Source: an uncultured Eubacteriales bacterium
GTDB taxonomy: Bacteria; Bacillota; Clostridia; Monoglobales; Monoglobaceae
Length of the DNA stretch: 5,490 nucleotides
Reading direction: 5' to 3'
Assembly: GCA_958346135.1 (NCBI GenBank)
Contig: CATVQN010000097.1
Location: 1-5,490 of the forward strand
Part shown: positions 5,046 to 5,490 of the stretch, piece by piece
How positions within the stretch are numbered: the stretch's first letter is position 1
How the letters are laid out: every line of letters begins with the position of its first letter
Notes under the pieces: generated by a model
Seen by the model: only the letters and a program-made list of their open reading frames with translations
What the model was told of the DNA's origin: nothing
Databases searched by the model: none
Position numbers and translations under genes: made by a program

Positions 5046-5490
5046 ATGATTCAGATAGAAAATACAAGTGTGATGAATTTAGAAGGCGCTATCCGGGGCG
5101 CCAGAAATCCTATGAACAGCTGGAGCCGGATAGACAGTGCCTACGATGCGGAAGGAAACTACATCTTAGGCCCCAATGATTTGGATTTGGCAAAGCGTCT
5201 ATGCCGTGCCGGCAGCGACCATCGAAAGTTTATCCGCCAGATTCTGGTTTCTGTAGATATAACAGCGCCCATGTATTGGTGGAAGGAATTCGATACCTAT
5301 AAGGTAGGGACGGTGGCAAATTCCACCAGCACCATGCATAAAATTCACAGCAAACCTTTTTCGATGGAGGATTTCAGCCATGACCATTTAAGCCCGGAGG
5401 GGTTGAAAGCCTTGGAGAGTTACTTGGAATTTTTGGAGCAGAGGCGGCTGCGTTATGTTGCGGACAAAAATAAGGACGACTGGTATGACT
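5046..5490 (+). CDS. Conserved protein of unknown function, 5' part; possible remote ThyX-like fold
   Basis: The frame is open for 148 codons from an ATG with a good SD and runs off the window. Visible segments are AIRGARNPMNSW (15-26), YILGPNDLDLAKRLCRAG (39-56), SDHRKFIRQILVSVDITAP (57-75), MYWWKEFDTYKVGTVANSTS (76-95), TMHK (96-99), then a charged helical stretch with LESYLEFLEQRRLRY (123-137). From memory this matches a family of hypothetical proteins in Clostridia and their phages; I cannot name a proven function. The WW-x-E-x-D-TYK-x-G ... N-x-x-ST segment sits after an HRKFLRQ-like helix. It is loosely similar in spacing to the ThyX motif RHR-x-x-S-x-N-E-x-S-x-RY, but the motif arginines are absent, so thymidylate synthase activity should not be assumed. 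No signal peptide or membrane helix is visible. It is on the same strand as gyrB, 132 bases downstream. Confidence 0.8.
   Translation, partial: MIQIENTSVMNLEGAIRGARNPMNSWSRIDSAYDAEGNYILGPNDLDLAKRLCRAGSDHRKFIRQILVSVDITAPMYWWKEFDTYKVGTVANSTSTMHKIHSKPFSMEDFSHDHLSPEGLKALESYLEFLEQRRLRYVADKNKDDWYD

Noticed and set aside
1..5490. Mobile elements, CRISPR repeats, tRNA or rRNA genes
   Set aside because: No transposase or integrase motifs, regularly spaced repeats, tRNA-like cloverleaf or rRNA sequence were seen on either strand.

Overview
The window looks like a chromosomal segment from a Gram-positive Clostridia bacterium, most likely near Lachnospiraceae. Three things point that way: the gene order dnaN-recF-remB-gyrB, a RemB/DUF370 gene found in Firmicutes, and a short GyrB (657 aa) of Gram-positive type with the variant TOPRIM stretch LPLWGKMLNVEK. 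That variant I remember from Lachnospiraceae; I could not check it. Every convincing gene is on the + strand. Shine-Dalgarno (SD) sites are AG-rich, and codon use shows no obvious break between genes.

Layout. Positions 1-85 hold the last 27 codons of a gene whose tail resembles a phosphofructokinase. A textbook intrinsic terminator follows (103-137). The gap up to 366 holds a strong promoter at 275-303 (TTGCCG, 17 bp, TATAAT with an extended -10), preceded by a T-tract/A-tract that resembles an UP element. This promoter should drive a replication and repair operon: dnaN (sliding clamp), recF (gap-repair loader, overlapping dnaN by one base), remB (small DUF370 regulator) and gyrB (gyrase ATPase subunit). 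A 105-bp gap with nested hairpins separates remB from gyrB. After gyrB there is no gyrA. Instead a 132-bp gap contains a long imperfect inverted repeat (4913-4930 with 5006-5023), whose G-U pairs favour folding as a + strand RNA. A gene of unrecognised function then starts at 5046 and runs off the window. Its visible half is faintly reminiscent of flavin-dependent thymidylate synthase.

How the genes work together. DnaN tethers DNA polymerase, RecF acts at stalled or gapped forks, and GyrB supplies ATP-driven supercoiling. Co-transcription of these genes is the usual Firmicutes arrangement. Three things differ from the common dnaA-dnaN-yaaA-recF-remB-gyrB-gyrA order. dnaA is not upstream and no DnaA boxes are visible, the small S4-domain gene between dnaN and recF is missing, and gyrA does not follow gyrB.

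The points most worth a second look are the structured region after gyrB, the possible ThyX-like gene behind it, and an Asn in GyrB at the position of the classic coumarin-binding Arg. I see no mobile element, CRISPR array, tRNA or rRNA.
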